DNA of 64,000 nucleotides from Methylacidimicrobium sp. AP8 (GTDB taxonomy: Bacteria > Verrucomicrobiota > Verrucomicrobiia > Methylacidiphilales > Methylacidiphilaceae), in NCBI RefSeq assembly GCF_903064525.1, contig NZ_LR797830.1:1860001-1924000 (forward strand). Reading direction: 5' to 3'. A program made the translations under genes and the position numbers. Within the stretch, counting starts at the first letter, position 1. The number at the start of each line of letters is the position of its first letter. Under the pieces are notes generated by a model. It saw nothing but the letters and a program-made list of their open reading frames with translations, had not been told where the DNA came from and searched no databases. This document shows positions 1 through 8,641 of this stretch, piece after piece.

Positions 1-1121
1 TAGAAAGCGGAAAGGTTCCGAAGGCACTCCACGACGTCGCGGGTATGGTCCATCACGATGATCCCACCCGAGCCCGACATCGACCCCGCCGCCGCGATCG
101 TATCGAAGTCGAGGGGGAGATCCTCGAGCCGCATCTCGACCTCCTCGGTCTCTCCCGCGGCGTTCTTGCGGCGGATCCGGTAGACCTCGCCCGCGCGCAG
201 CACCTTGGCCGAGGAGCCGCCGGGAATCAACGCCTTGAGGCGGTTGCCGTCGCGGATGCCGCCGCAGACGTCGTAGAGCAGCTCGCCCATCGTGATCGCT
301 CCGCAGTCGTACTCGAAGTAGCCGGGCCGGCGGACGTCGCCGCTCACACACCAGATCCGGGTGCCCGTGTTGTTCGGAGTGCCGATCTTGGCGTACTCCG
401 CGCCGCCCATCTCCACGATATGCTTCACGTGGCAGAGGGTCTCGACGTTGTTGACGATCGTCGGACAGAGATAGAGGCCCAACGCGGCCGGGAAATACGG
501 CGGCTTGATCCGCGGATACGCCCGCTTCCCCTCAAGCGATTCGATCAAGCCCGTCTCCTCGCCGCAGATGTAGGCGCCGGCACCCCGGAAGACGAAGATC
601 TCGAGATCGTACCCGCTGCCGAGAATGTTGGCTCCCAGGAAGTTCCTCTCGCGGGCCTCCGCCAGCGCCCGCTCCAGGATCTTGGCCCCCCGCGCCATCT
701 CGCCGCGGATGTAGATGTAGCCCAGGTGGGCGCGATTGGCATAGCAGGAGATGATCATCCCCTCGATCAGCTGGTGGGGATCCTTATAGATGATCTGGCG
801 GTCCTTGAAGGTTCCGGGCTCGGATTCGTCCGCGTTGCAGAGCAGGTAGACCGGCTTCCGGTTCTTCGTGTGGTCGATGAAGCCCCACTTGGTGCCCGTC
901 GGGAACCCGGCGCCACCCCTTCCCCGCAGGCCGGACGCCTTGACCTCCCCTACGATCGCCGCCGGGTCCATGGAGAGGGCCTTGCGAAGCTGCGCGTAGC
1001 CGCCGTGCCGGAGGTAGCAGTCGATGTCGGTCGTGTATCCGGGCTGATCGACGTAGCGGAGGATCATCCGATGCTCCCGCGTCGGGTTGGCCGTTGTCGC
1101 TCCGTCTTGAGGCTGAGGCAT
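1..1121 (-). CDS. nuoF: NADH-quinone oxidoreductase subunit F (partial, C-terminus off left edge)
   Basis: This is the flavoprotein of complex I that takes electrons from NADH through FMN to the Fe-S chain on the cytoplasmic arm. The frame is open from an ATG at 1121 to the window edge, giving 373 visible residues of a family that is usually about 420-430. Residues about 64-76 carry the glycine-rich GLRGRGGAGFPTG of the FMN/NADH site, followed by NADESEPG and GAGAYICGEETGL. The C-terminal cysteine motif for the N3 cluster must lie beyond the left edge. The start lies 11 bp after the nuoE stop. It is the last visible gene of a leftward nuoB-C-D-E-F operon; nuoG would be expected next. Confidence 0.95.
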   Translation of the reverse strand, partial: MPQPQDGATTANPTREHRMILRYVDQPGYTTDIDCYLRHGGYAQLRKALSMDPAAIVGEVKASGLRGRGGAGFPTGTKWGFIDHTKNRKPVYLLCNADESEPGTFKDRQIIYKDPHQLIEGMIISCYANRAHLGYIYIRGEMARGAKILERALAEARERNFLGANILGSGYDLEIFVFRGAGAYICGEETGLIESLEGKRAYPRIKPPYFPAALGLYLCPTIVNNVETLCHVKHIVEMGGAEYAKIGTPNNTGTRIWCVSGDVRRPGYFEYDCGAITMGELLYDVCGGIRDGNRLKALIPGGSSAKVLRAGEVYRIRRKNAAGETEEVEMRLEDLPLDFDTIAAAGSMSGSGGIIVMDHTRDVVECLRNLSAF

Positions 1122-1132
1122 GGGAACCTTTC

Positions 1133-1690
1133 TTAACCTTTCTCAGCGCCTTGGGCCGCGCCGTTTTGCGCCCTCCGCCGCCGCAGGATCTCCTCCACGG
1201 TATCGATCGTCGCCCGCTCGAACTCTTCCTCATCCACCATCATGGCCGGGGCGGACCCGCAGGCGGCCAGGCACTCGACGAACTCGACGGAGCAGGACCG
1301 GTCGGGGCTCAGGTAGAGGCCGTGGCCCGCGGGGACGGTCGCCCCGCACAGCTCCCGGATCCGCGCGAAGAGCTCGTAGCTGCCCGCCAAGGCGCAGGAA
1401 AGCGTGCGGCAAACCCGGAAATGGGTCTTCCCCACCGGCCGCCGGTGCAGCATGGGGTAGAAGGTCACCAGCTCCAGGATGTGGATCGGCTTGATCCCGA
1501 GCTTCGCCGCGATCCACTCGACGGCCCGCTCGCTGATGAAGCCGAACTCCTCCTGCCAGAGGTGAAGCAGGGGTAGCGAGGCGCTGCGCCGGGAGACGGG
1601 GTACTGGGCAATGATCTCGTCGGCCTTCCGCTCGAATTCGGCGCTCGGCACTTCGTCGCCGGGCAGCAGGGGCTGTTCAGGTTCTACCAT
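1133..1690 (-). CDS. nuoE: NADH-quinone oxidoreductase subunit E
   Basis: 185-residue thioredoxin-like [2Fe-2S] subunit of the NADH dehydrogenase module, working beside NuoF. The ligand pattern is visible as CRTLSC followed about 36 residues later by CLAACG. The central ELVTFYPMLHRRPVGK segment is typical of the family. The start is an ATG at 1690, 19 bp after the nuoD stop. Length is normal. A glutamate-rich C-terminus after the second cysteine pair is slightly longer than in short homologues but unremarkable. Confidence 0.95.
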   Translation of the reverse strand: MVEPEQPLLPGDEVPSAEFERKADEIIAQYPVSRRSASLPLLHLWQEEFGFISERAVEWIAAKLGIKPIHILELVTFYPMLHRRPVGKTHFRVCRTLSCALAGSYELFARIRELCGATVPAGHGLYLSPDRSCSVEFVECLAACGSAPAMMVDEEEFERATIDTVEEILRRRRAQNGAAQGAEKG

Positions 1691-1709
1691 GCCGGATCGT
1701 CCTCCCGCG

Positions 1710-2942
1710 CTAGCGATCGCACTCCCCCATGACGAAATCGAGGCTTCCGAGGATCGCCACCACGTCCGCCATCAGGTGGCCCGGGAGAAGCTTGGGGAGT
1801 ATGCTCAGGTTCATGAAGCTCGGAGCCCGGATCTTCAGCCGGTGGGGAACCCCGCCGCCCTTGCTGACGATGTAGAACCCGAGCTCTCCCTTCGGGTTCT
1901 CCGCCCCGAAGTAGACCTCTCCGGGGGGCGCCGAGATCCCCTCGGTGACGATCATAAAGTGCTGGATCAGCTCTTCCATCTTCGTGAGAACCGCCGACTT
2001 CGGCGGGAGGTAGCTGCGCACCTCGTCGACGCAGATCGGGCCGTCCGGGATCCGGGAGAGCGCCTGCTGCAGGATCCTCCGGCTCTGGCGCATCTCCTCC
2101 AACCGCACCACGAACCGATCGTAGCAATCGCCGGCGCTCCCGACGACCGCCTCGAAGTCGTACTGCTCGTACCCGAGGTAGGGGAGCTTCTTGCGCAGAT
2201 CGAGATCGACTCCGGAGGCCCGGAGGTTTGGGCCGGTAAGTCCGTAGTCGAGCGCATCGGCCGCGGAGATCACGCCCACGTCCTTGGTCCGGTCGACGAA
2301 AATCCGGTTGCGGCAAAGCAGCTTGTCGATCTCATCGACGCGGGCGCCGAACTGATCGACAAACGCCTGCGCCCGCCCGACCCAGCCGTCGGGCAGGTCG
2401 CGGGCCAGACCCCCGATCCGCGTATAGGTGGTCGTGAACCGGGCGCCGGTCAGCTCCTCGATCAGCGAGTAGATCTTTTCCCGCTCGGTGAAGGTGTAGA
2501 GGAAGACCGAAACCGCCCCGCAGTCCATGGCGAAGGCGCCCAAGCCGAGCAGGTGGGAGGAGATGCGGGCCAGCTCGCAACAGATCACCCGGATTACCTG
2601 GCAGCGCGGCGGCACGGTCCATCCCATCAGCTTTTCGACGGCGCAGGCGTAGGCGACGTTGTTCGCCAGCGGCGCCAGGTAGTCGAGGCGATCGGTGTAG
2701 GGGATGAACTGGTTGTAGTGCATGTTCTCGGCGATCTTCTCATCCCCCCGGTGGAGGTAGCCGATCACCGGGTCTGCCTTGACCACGGTCTCCCCGTCGA
2801 GCTCGACCAGGATCTGGAGCACGCCGTGGGTGCTCGGATGGGACGGCCCCACATTGACGATGAGCCGCTCGCCGGCCGGAGCATCCGAAAGATCCTCGCC
2901 AAGCGGAATTCTCTCCGTAACCAGACTCGCCTGACCCGTCAT
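1710..2942 (-). CDS. nuoD: NADH-quinone oxidoreductase subunit D (49 kDa)
   Basis: 410-residue peripheral-arm subunit that, with NuoB, forms the quinone-reduction pocket of complex I. Family signatures are clear: NVGPSHPSTHGVLQ near residue 30, GYLHRGDEKIAENM around 65, and a C-terminus ending in FVMGECDR. The ATG at 2942 overlaps the nuoC stop by 4 bp (ATGA), so the two are probably translationally coupled. It is a separate gene from nuoC, unlike the NuoCD fusion of enterobacteria. Confidence 0.96.
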   Translation of the reverse strand: MTGQASLVTERIPLGEDLSDAPAGERLIVNVGPSHPSTHGVLQILVELDGETVVKADPVIGYLHRGDEKIAENMHYNQFIPYTDRLDYLAPLANNVAYACAVEKLMGWTVPPRCQVIRVICCELARISSHLLGLGAFAMDCGAVSVFLYTFTEREKIYSLIEELTGARFTTTYTRIGGLARDLPDGWVGRAQAFVDQFGARVDEIDKLLCRNRIFVDRTKDVGVISAADALDYGLTGPNLRASGVDLDLRKKLPYLGYEQYDFEAVVGSAGDCYDRFVVRLEEMRQSRRILQQALSRIPDGPICVDEVRSYLPPKSAVLTKMEELIQHFMIVTEGISAPPGEVYFGAENPKGELGFYIVSKGGGVPHRLKIRAPSFMNLSILPKLLPGHLMADVVAILGSLDFVMGECDR

Positions 2943-3526
2943 CCCTGCACCTCCTCCAGTTCATCCGCAGGATGGGCCCGCGGCTCTCGTTTTTCGCTCT
3001 CCTTGGCCGGAAGCGTGACAAAAGGACCTCCGTCCATCGGGGCCGGCTCGCTAAAGGCGACCGCGCCGGCGTCGCTCGCCTTCCCTTCCAACGGGAAATC
3101 CTTGCGCAGCGGATGGAACGGATATCCCTCCCACATCAGGATCCGCCGGAGGTCGGGATGGCCGGCGAATCGGATCCCCATCATGTCGAAAGCCTCGCGC
3201 TCCTGCCAATCCGCGGTGGCGTAGACCCCCGTGAGCGACGGCACGGTCGGCTCCTCGCCTCCCACCCTCCCCTTGAGCCGCAGGTGCTCGCCGGTCGCGT
3301 CCGAGAAGAAATGGTAGACCATCTCGAACCGGGGCTCTTCCCCCAGGTGGTCGACGGCCGTCATGTCGAGTAACATCCGGTAGCCTATCTGCTTGAGAAG
3401 CCGCGCCGCATCCACGATCCCCGAAAGGTCCAGCCGGACCGTCGTCTCGCCCCGGAACTCATCCACCCCGAGGATCTTGGCCCCCAGGTTCGAACGAAGG
3501 TTCTCGACCGCTTCCCGTTTCGTCAT
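2939..3526 (-). CDS. nuoC: NADH-quinone oxidoreductase subunit C (30 kDa)
   Basis: 195-residue subunit of the connecting module of complex I. The conserved block EREAFDMMGIRF followed by GHPDLRRILMWEGYPFHPLR identifies the family. A charged tail of about 35 residues after this block is poorly conserved in general. It starts with ATG at 3526, 64 bp downstream of the nuoB stop, which is the widest gap in this nuo run, and it overlaps nuoD by 4 bp. Confidence 0.95.
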   Translation of the reverse strand: MTKREAVENLRSNLGAKILGVDEFRGETTVRLDLSGIVDAARLLKQIGYRMLLDMTAVDHLGEEPRFEMVYHFFSDATGEHLRLKGRVGGEEPTVPSLTGVYATADWQEREAFDMMGIRFAGHPDLRRILMWEGYPFHPLRKDFPLEGKASDAGAVAFSEPAPMDGGPFVTLPAKESEKREPRAHPADELEEVQG

Positions 3527-3590
3527 TGTCTAAATCCGCCCGGCAATAGGGATCCCTGCACGCTCGGGCCCGATCGATCGCCGTCTCCGG

Positions 3591-4100
3591 TCAGGCGACC
3601 TGCTTGAGGCGACGGAGCGCGGGCTCGCCGTCGATCTTGGCTTGGATCCGCAGAAGCCCGTCGAGCAGCGCCTCCGGCCGGGGAGGGCAGCCGGAGATGT
3701 ACACGTCGACGGGAATGAGCCGGTCGATGCCCTGAAGGACCGCGTAGCTCCGGTACATGCCCCCGCTCGAAGCGCAAGCTCCCATCGCGATCACCCACTT
3801 CGGTTCCGGCATCTGGTCGTAGATCCGCTTCACTGCGTAGGCCATCTTGTAGGTCACGGTCCCGGCCACGATCATCAGGTCCGCTTGCCGGGGGGAAAAC
3901 CGCATCACCTCGGCGCCGAAGCGAGCGATGTCGAAACGCGCGCACGAAGCCGCCATGAGCTCGATGGCGCAGCAGGCCAGCCCCATCGGCATCGGCCAGA
4001 GGGAGTTTTTCCGCATCCAGTTGATCGCGGAATCCACGGTCGTCAGGACGACGTCCCCCTCGACCTTGGAGTTGTAACCGAGCTCTTGCGTCTGGGCCAT
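3591..4100 (-). CDS. nuoB: NADH-quinone oxidoreductase subunit B
   Basis: Subunit carrying cluster N2, the last Fe-S centre before quinone. Motifs [19 protein letters not shown] and [10 protein letters not shown] supply the four cysteines. The frame stays open to 4316, but family alignment favours the ATG at 4100 ([10 protein letters not shown], 169 residues): the extra 72 residues would be encoded by a MITE-like repeat and have no family counterpart. No clear Shine-Dalgarno sequence precedes 4100. nuoA, which normally sits immediately upstream, is not present in the 415 bp before the divergent hisC. Confidence 0.95.
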   Translation of the reverse strand: MAQTQELGYNSKVEGDVVLTTVDSAINWMRKNSLWPMPMGLACCAIELMAASCARFDIARFGAEVMRFSPRQADLMIVAGTVTYKMAYAVKRIYDQMPEPKWVIAMGACASSGGMYRSYAVLQGIDRLIPVDVYISGCPPRPEALLDGLLRIQAKIDGEPALRRLKQVA

Positions 4101-4515
4101 GTACGACCAATCTAATGAGGAAGCATCTGGCGGCAAGCAAAAAGGTCCGGGAAGAATGAAGGCCCATAGCGGCCATTTCTCACAAATTTCGTAGCCGAGG
4201 CGCCGCAAATGGGCTTGGGTGCGAGGCGGGCGCAGGTTTCCCACCGGAGCTGTTGGAATACATACTGCGAGGATGGAAAACCAAGCGGGAGCGAAGCAGA
4301 CGAGCCTGTTTTGCAAGCCGTAGGAGAAAGCTTGTGAGAAATGGCCTCTAGCTCTAGGTTTCCACGGGAGTCGGCCGTCCCGCGCCCGCCCCCGTTCCGC
4401 CCTCTCCTCCGCCGCTGCTTCCCGGAAACGGAGCCGGGGAAGCCGATGCCCGCGTGCCGAACGGCTTGCCTGAGGGTTAATAAACCTTTAGCCTGGAGGA
4501 GATCCGCACCGAACC
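4101..4515. other. Intergenic region between divergent nuoB and hisC; contains a MITE-like element, no nuoA
   Basis: 415 bp without a supported gene. I looked on both strands for a NuoA-like three-helix membrane protein and saw none. About 45% is taken by the inverted-repeat element at 4167-4350. The remaining right part (4351-4494) is very GC-rich. A GGAGGA at 4495-4500 is the probable ribosome-binding site for hisC. Promoters for nuoB and hisC must lie here, but I could not assign convincing -35/-10 boxes. Confidence 0.7.
4167..4350. mobile_element. MITE-like element with terminal inverted repeats resembling the local IS1380 ends
   Basis: A perfect 15-bp terminal inverted repeat, GGCCATTTCTCACAA, lies at 4171-4185 with its complement at 4332-4346. 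One mismatch followed by TAG/CTA extends it to 4167-4350. The interior is about 145 bp with no transposase. The core CCATTTCTCAC is also the end of the IS1380-family element found at 30765-32474 in this window, so a non-autonomous derivative moved by such a transposase is a reasonable inference. A target duplication is not evident: flanks are not TTAA. It sits directly upstream of nuoB. Confidence 0.6.
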
Positions 4516-5646
4516 GTGACTACCCTCGAAGACCTCGTCAACCCGGGAATCCGTGCGCTGACCCCTTACGAACCGGGCAAGCCGATCGAAGAGCTGGCCC
4601 GCGAGCAGGGCTTCGCGCCGGAGGAGATCTGCAAGCTCGCCTCGAACGAAAACCCGCTGGGTCCTTCCCCGCTGGCTCTGGAGGCGATCCGGCAGGCGTT
4701 GCCGCGGGTCCATCTCTACCCCGACGGGGCCGGACGGCTCCTGCGGGAGGCGATCGCCCGCCATCACGACCTCTCGATCGAGAACGTCGTCCTGGGCAAC
4801 GGCTCCAACGAGATCATCGAGCTGCTCTTCCACGTCTTCGTGTCGCCGCGGGCGCACGAGGTCCTCTGCTCCCGGCACGCCTTCGCGGTCTATCGCCTGA
4901 TGGCCCAGCTCTTCGAGACTCCGTGCCGGGAGACGCCCGACCCCGGGTTCCGTCATGACTTGGGGGCGATGCGGAAGGCGATCGGGCCGAACACCCGGCT
5001 GATTTTCCTGACGAGCCCGAACAACCCCACCGGGACGCGCATCCCCAACGGGGAGCTCGCGGAGTTCGTCCGGACGATCCCCCGACACGTGGTGCTCGCC
5101 CTCGACGAGGCCTACGTCGATTTCCTGGACGACCCGCCGCCGAGCGTCTCCTGGGTGCGGGAGGGGAAGAACATCGTGCTGCTGCGGACCTTTTCCAAAA
5201 TGCACGGCTTGGCCGGCCTCCGCATCGGCTACGGCCTTGCCCCGGCTCCGATCGCCTCCTGGCTGCAGCGGGCTCGCCAACCCTTCAACGCCAATCTGCT
5301 GGCGCAGGCCGCAGCCATCGCCGCGCTCGAGGACCGCGAGCATACGGAAGCCACCCGGCGCGTCGTCCGGGAAGGACGCCTGCGCCTGGAGGAATCCTTC
5401 GGCCGGCTGGGCCTCGAGTACGTCCCCTCGGCAGGCAACTTCGTCATGGTGCGGGTCGGCGACGGCGAGGCGCTTTTCGCCAGCCTGCTGCGCCGCGGGT
5501 GGATCGTCCGCCCCTTGCGCAGCTACGGGCTGCCCGAGTGGATCCGTGTGAGCGTCGGCACACCCCGGCAAGTAACGAATTTTCTGGCGATCCTTCCCGC
5601 CGCCCTGCACGACACCAGAGGAAGGGCGGCCCGCACAGCAGAATGA
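4516..5646 (+). CDS. hisC: Histidinol-phosphate aminotransferase
   Basis: 376-residue class I/II PLP aminotransferase converting imidazole-acetol phosphate to histidinol phosphate; such enzymes often also act on aromatic amino acids. The N-terminal segment with YEPGKPIEELARE, the LASNENPLGPSP motif, SPNNPTGT, LDEAYVDF and the PLP lysine in FSKMHGLAGLRIGYG are all present. The start is GTG at 4516, with GGAGGA at 4495-4500 at a rather long spacing. It overlaps tyrA by 4 bp, which hints at a role in aromatic amino acid synthesis as well as histidine. Confidence 0.92.
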   Translation: MTTLEDLVNPGIRALTPYEPGKPIEELAREQGFAPEEICKLASNENPLGPSPLALEAIRQALPRVHLYPDGAGRLLREAIARHHDLSIENVVLGNGSNEIIELLFHVFVSPRAHEVLCSRHAFAVYRLMAQLFETPCRETPDPGFRHDLGAMRKAIGPNTRLIFLTSPNNPTGTRIPNGELAEFVRTIPRHVVLALDEAYVDFLDDPPPSVSWVREGKNIVLLRTFSKMHGLAGLRIGYGLAPAPIASWLQRARQPFNANLLAQAAAIAALEDREHTEATRRVVREGRLRLEESFGRLGLEYVPSAGNFVMVRVGDGEALFASLLRRGWIVRPLRSYGLPEWIRVSVGTPRQVTNFLAILPAALHDTRGRAARTAE

Positions 5647-6503
5647 ACGGTCCCTTCCCGCTCGCCCGCTTGGCCGTGATCGGCACCGGCCTCATCGGCG
5701 GATCGGTCGCCCGCGCAGCGCGCCAGTTCCGGCTCTGCCGGGAGCTGGCGCTCTTCAGCGTCGGCCCGGAAAGGGAGGCGGTGCAAGCGGCGCAGATCGC
5801 CGAGTTGGTATCCGACGATGCCGCAGAAGTGGTCCGGGGCGCGCAGCTCGTCGTCGTCGCCCTCCCCATCGCCGCCATGGCCACGATCCTCCGCGGCATC
5901 CGGGAGGCCGTCGATCCGCAAGCGGTAGTGACCGACACGGCCAGCGTCAAGGTGCCCGCCATGAAGCTCCTCCAGGAGCACCTCGAGGGGCGAACCCGCT
6001 GGGTGGGCAGCCACCCGATGAGCGGGAGCGAGCGGTCCGGATTCGGCTACTCCCGGCCGGACCTCTTCGCGGGAGCGATCTCCATCCTCACCCCTCCGGA
6101 AGATCCCTCAGAGGAGGCGGTCGCCCTCGTCGAAGCGTTCTGGCTCGCGCTGGGCGCCCGCACCCTCCGCCTCTCGGCTCCGGAGCACGACCGGCGGGTC
6201 GCCGCGGTCAGCCATTTGCCGCACCTCCTGGCGGCCGTCCTGGTCCGGTCGGTGGACAGCGGGGCGCTGGAGGTCGCCGGCCCCGGATTCCGTGACGTGA
6301 CCCGGATCGCGGCCGGTCCCGCGGAGATGTGGAGCGAGATCCTGCTCGCCAACCGGGAGAATGTTCTGCCGGCGCTCCGCTCCTTCCTTGCCGGCCTGCA
6401 GAAAGCGACCGACGACCTGGAAAAGGGGTCGGGAACGGCTCTTAAGGACCTGCTGAGCGAAGCCGCGCTCCGCCGGCTCGCCTTCCGGAAATCTTCGCCA
6501 TGA
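5643..6503 (+). CDS. tyrA: Prephenate/arogenate dehydrogenase
   Basis: 286-residue NAD(P)-dependent dehydrogenase of tyrosine biosynthesis. The Rossmann glycine motif VIGTGLIGGSVA lies at about residues 11-22. The catalytic and substrate region GSHPMSGSERSGF and the later HDRRVAAVSHLPHLLA segment are characteristic. The ATG at 5643 overlaps the hisC stop (ATGA), and the stop at 6501 overlaps the next gene in the same way, so hisC-tyrA-permease are likely translated as a coupled series. No ACT domain or chorismate mutase fusion is visible. Confidence 0.93.
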   Translation: MNGPFPLARLAVIGTGLIGGSVARAARQFRLCRELALFSVGPEREAVQAAQIAELVSDDAAEVVRGAQLVVVALPIAAMATILRGIREAVDPQAVVTDTASVKVPAMKLLQEHLEGRTRWVGSHPMSGSERSGFGYSRPDLFAGAISILTPPEDPSEEAVALVEAFWLALGARTLRLSAPEHDRRVAAVSHLPHLLAAVLVRSVDSGALEVAGPGFRDVTRIAAGPAEMWSEILLANRENVLPALRSFLAGLQKATDDLEKGSGTALKDLLSEAALRRLAFRKSSP

Positions 6504-7792
6504 CCCCATCCCCCTACGCTGCGGACGCGCCTCCCGGCCGAATGCCCCGGTCCCTGCCCGGATTCCTCGCCCTCCGCTACCTCCGGCCGCGCCGGAGCTT
6601 TGTCTCGGTCATCACGCTCCTCTCCCTGCTCGGCGTGACGCTGGGCGTGCTCGTCCTGGTCGTCGTCCTCGCGGTGATGGCGGGCTTCGAGCGGGAGTTG
6701 CAGGAAAAGATCATCGGCTTCAACGCCCACCTGGTGGTTTCCAACGGGGAGGTGCTGCAGCATCCGGAACGGGAGATCGCCCGGCTGCTCAAGGAGCCCG
6801 GTGTCGAAGGGGCGGCCCCATTCGTTAGCGGCCCCGTCCTCGCCGAGTACGCGGACCGGATCACCACCCCCATCCTCCGAGGGATCGATCCGGAGGCCGA
6901 GCTCGCCGTGATCCCCTTGCGCCGTTATCTGGTCGCCGGGAAATACAACCTCCAAGCCGACTCGGTGCTCGTCGGGGACGAATGGGCCAAGCGCAACGGG
7001 GCGACCGTGGGGGATAGGGTCGTCATTTACGCTCCGCGCCACCTGCAGGCGCTCCGTGAATCCGCCGATTCGGGCCGCAAGTCGATCCCGCTGCCGACCG
7101 AGCTGGAGATCTCGGGCATCTTCCGGACCGGACTCTTTGAATACGACTCGTCGTTCTTCCTAACCTCCCTCCGGAACGCCCAGTACCTCTACAGCCTCGG
7201 CCACGGAGTCCACGGGATCGCCTTGCGCGTCAAGGATCCGATGGCTGCCGACCGCCTCAAGGCCAAGCTTAACACCTCGTTCGCCCCTCCCATGGAAGCG
7301 ATCACCTGGATGGACCAGAACCGGCCCTTGTTCACCGCGATCGCGGTGGAAAAAGCGACGATGGCGGTCATCCTCTTCTTCATCATCCTGGTCGCGGCCT
7401 TCGGGCTCTGCAGCACCCTCATCACGATCACTGCGCAGAAGCGCCGGGAAATCGGCCTGCTCAAGGCGCTCGGCGCCACCGACAGCCAGGTCCTCGCGAT
7501 CTTCATCGTCCACGGGTTGGTCGTCGGCCTGCTGGGCACGACGCTCGGGCTCCTCCTGGCCGCCGTAACGCTGCCCAACCTGAATCTCCTGCGCGACCTG
7601 ATCGAGCGGGTGGTCGGCATCGACCTCTTTTCGGCCGACGTCTACCACTTCGCCACCATCCCGGTGGTGATCGATCTGCCGCAGATCCTCGGAATCGCTT
7701 TCACGGCGATCCTTCTCTGCGTCTGCGCGGCGTGGATCCCCGCCTGGAACGCCGCCCGGATCCTGCCGGCGAACGCCTTGCGCTATGAATGA
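6500..7792 (+). CDS. Lipoprotein-releasing ABC transporter permease, LolC/LolE type
   Basis: 430-residue inner-membrane permease with the FtsX/MacB topology: one membrane helix near residues 35-60, a long periplasmic domain, then three helices in the last 150 residues. The N-terminal FLALRYLRPRRSFVSVITLLS is the typical LolC/E start. It should pair with the LolD ATPase encoded next, to extract lipoproteins from the inner membrane. Only one permease gene is present, so a homodimer (LolF-like) is likely. An alternative start is ATG 6542. Confidence 0.9.
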   Translation: MTPSPYAADAPPGRMPRSLPGFLALRYLRPRRSFVSVITLLSLLGVTLGVLVLVVVLAVMAGFERELQEKIIGFNAHLVVSNGEVLQHPEREIARLLKEPGVEGAAPFVSGPVLAEYADRITTPILRGIDPEAELAVIPLRRYLVAGKYNLQADSVLVGDEWAKRNGATVGDRVVIYAPRHLQALRESADSGRKSIPLPTELEISGIFRTGLFEYDSSFFLTSLRNAQYLYSLGHGVHGIALRVKDPMAADRLKAKLNTSFAPPMEAITWMDQNRPLFTAIAVEKATMAVILFFIILVAAFGLCSTLITITAQKRREIGLLKALGATDSQVLAIFIVHGLVVGLLGTTLGLLLAAVTLPNLNLLRDLIERVVGIDLFSADVYHFATIPVVIDLPQILGIAFTAILLCVCAAWIPAWNAARILPANALRYE

Positions 7793-8597
7793 GACCAAGC
7801 GCGTCGAGAAGGGGGATTCCCCCCCGGTTCTCGCGACCGAGGCCATCCACAAATCCTTCCGCGCCGGATCGGTCGCCGTTCCGGTGCTCACCGGAGCGAG
7901 CGTGGTCTTCCGCGAAGGGCTCTGCTACACGATCCAAGGGGTCTCCGGATCGGGCAAGACGACGCTTCTCCACATCCTGGCGGGGCTCGAAGCCCCGGAC
8001 TCGGGGCGGGTGCTCTACCGGGGCCAGGACATCTCCCGGTTCTCCCGCAAGCGGCTGGCCGGGTGGCGTGCAAAGGCGATCGGCCTGGTCTTTCAAGCCT
8101 ACCACCTGCTCCCGGAGCTGAGCGCGCTGGAAAACGTGAACCTGCCGGCCCTGCTTCTCGGAGAGCGGGATGCCAAGCCGGGCTGGACCCTTTTGGAAGC
8201 CGTCGGCATGGCCCACCGATGCCACCACCGCCCGTGGGAACTCTCGGGCGGCGAGCAGCAGCGGGTGGCGATCGCGCGCGCACTCCGGAACGATCCCGAG
8301 ATCCTGATCGCCGACGAGCCGACGGGCAACCTGGATGAGAAGACCGGCGGGGAAGTCATCGAACTGCTGCTCGACCTCCAGAGGAGCCGAGGCAAGACCC
8401 TGGTGATGGCCACCCATGATGTCCGGTTGGCCCGGAAGGGGGATCGGCAGCTGGTCTTAACCGGAGGGAAGCTGGAGCCCGCCGCCTGGCCGCGCGCCCC
8501 CGCGGAACCGCAGGAGGCTCAGGAGCCCGAAGCCTTTTCGGGCCGGAGCGAGAATTCGAGCTTGCTTCGCCCGCCGGGATCGGAAATGAAGCTCTGA
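7785..8597 (+). CDS. lolD: Lipoprotein-releasing ABC transporter ATP-binding protein
   Basis: 270-residue ABC ATPase. Walker A is GVSGSGKTTL, the signature is LSGGEQQRVAIARAL, and Walker B is ILIADEPTGNLDEKTGG, the LolD/MacB subclass pattern. It overlaps the permease gene by 8 bp, so the two form a transporter. The C-terminal tail of about 40 residues after the H-loop is rich in Ala, Pro and Glu and longer than in Escherichia coli LolD (233 residues). Confidence 0.93.
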   Translation: MNETKRVEKGDSPPVLATEAIHKSFRAGSVAVPVLTGASVVFREGLCYTIQGVSGSGKTTLLHILAGLEAPDSGRVLYRGQDISRFSRKRLAGWRAKAIGLVFQAYHLLPELSALENVNLPALLLGERDAKPGWTLLEAVGMAHRCHHRPWELSGGEQQRVAIARALRNDPEILIADEPTGNLDEKTGGEVIELLLDLQRSRGKTLVMATHDVRLARKGDRQLVLTGGKLEPAAWPRAPAEPQEAQEPEAFSGRSENSSLLRPPGSEMKL

Positions 8598-8641
8598 CCG
8601 CCTTTCGGAGGATGAGGCCGGGCTGGCGGCCGGGAAGGCCA

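Noticed and set aside
4101-4316. N-terminal extension of NuoB by 72 residues
   Set aside because: It is open only because it reads through the MITE-like repeat, and family members start at the ATG at 4100.
4165-4352. Target-site duplication around the MITE-like element
   Set aside because: Flanks TAGC and TCTA do not match as direct repeats; the apparent TAG/CTA symmetry is part of the inverted repeat.
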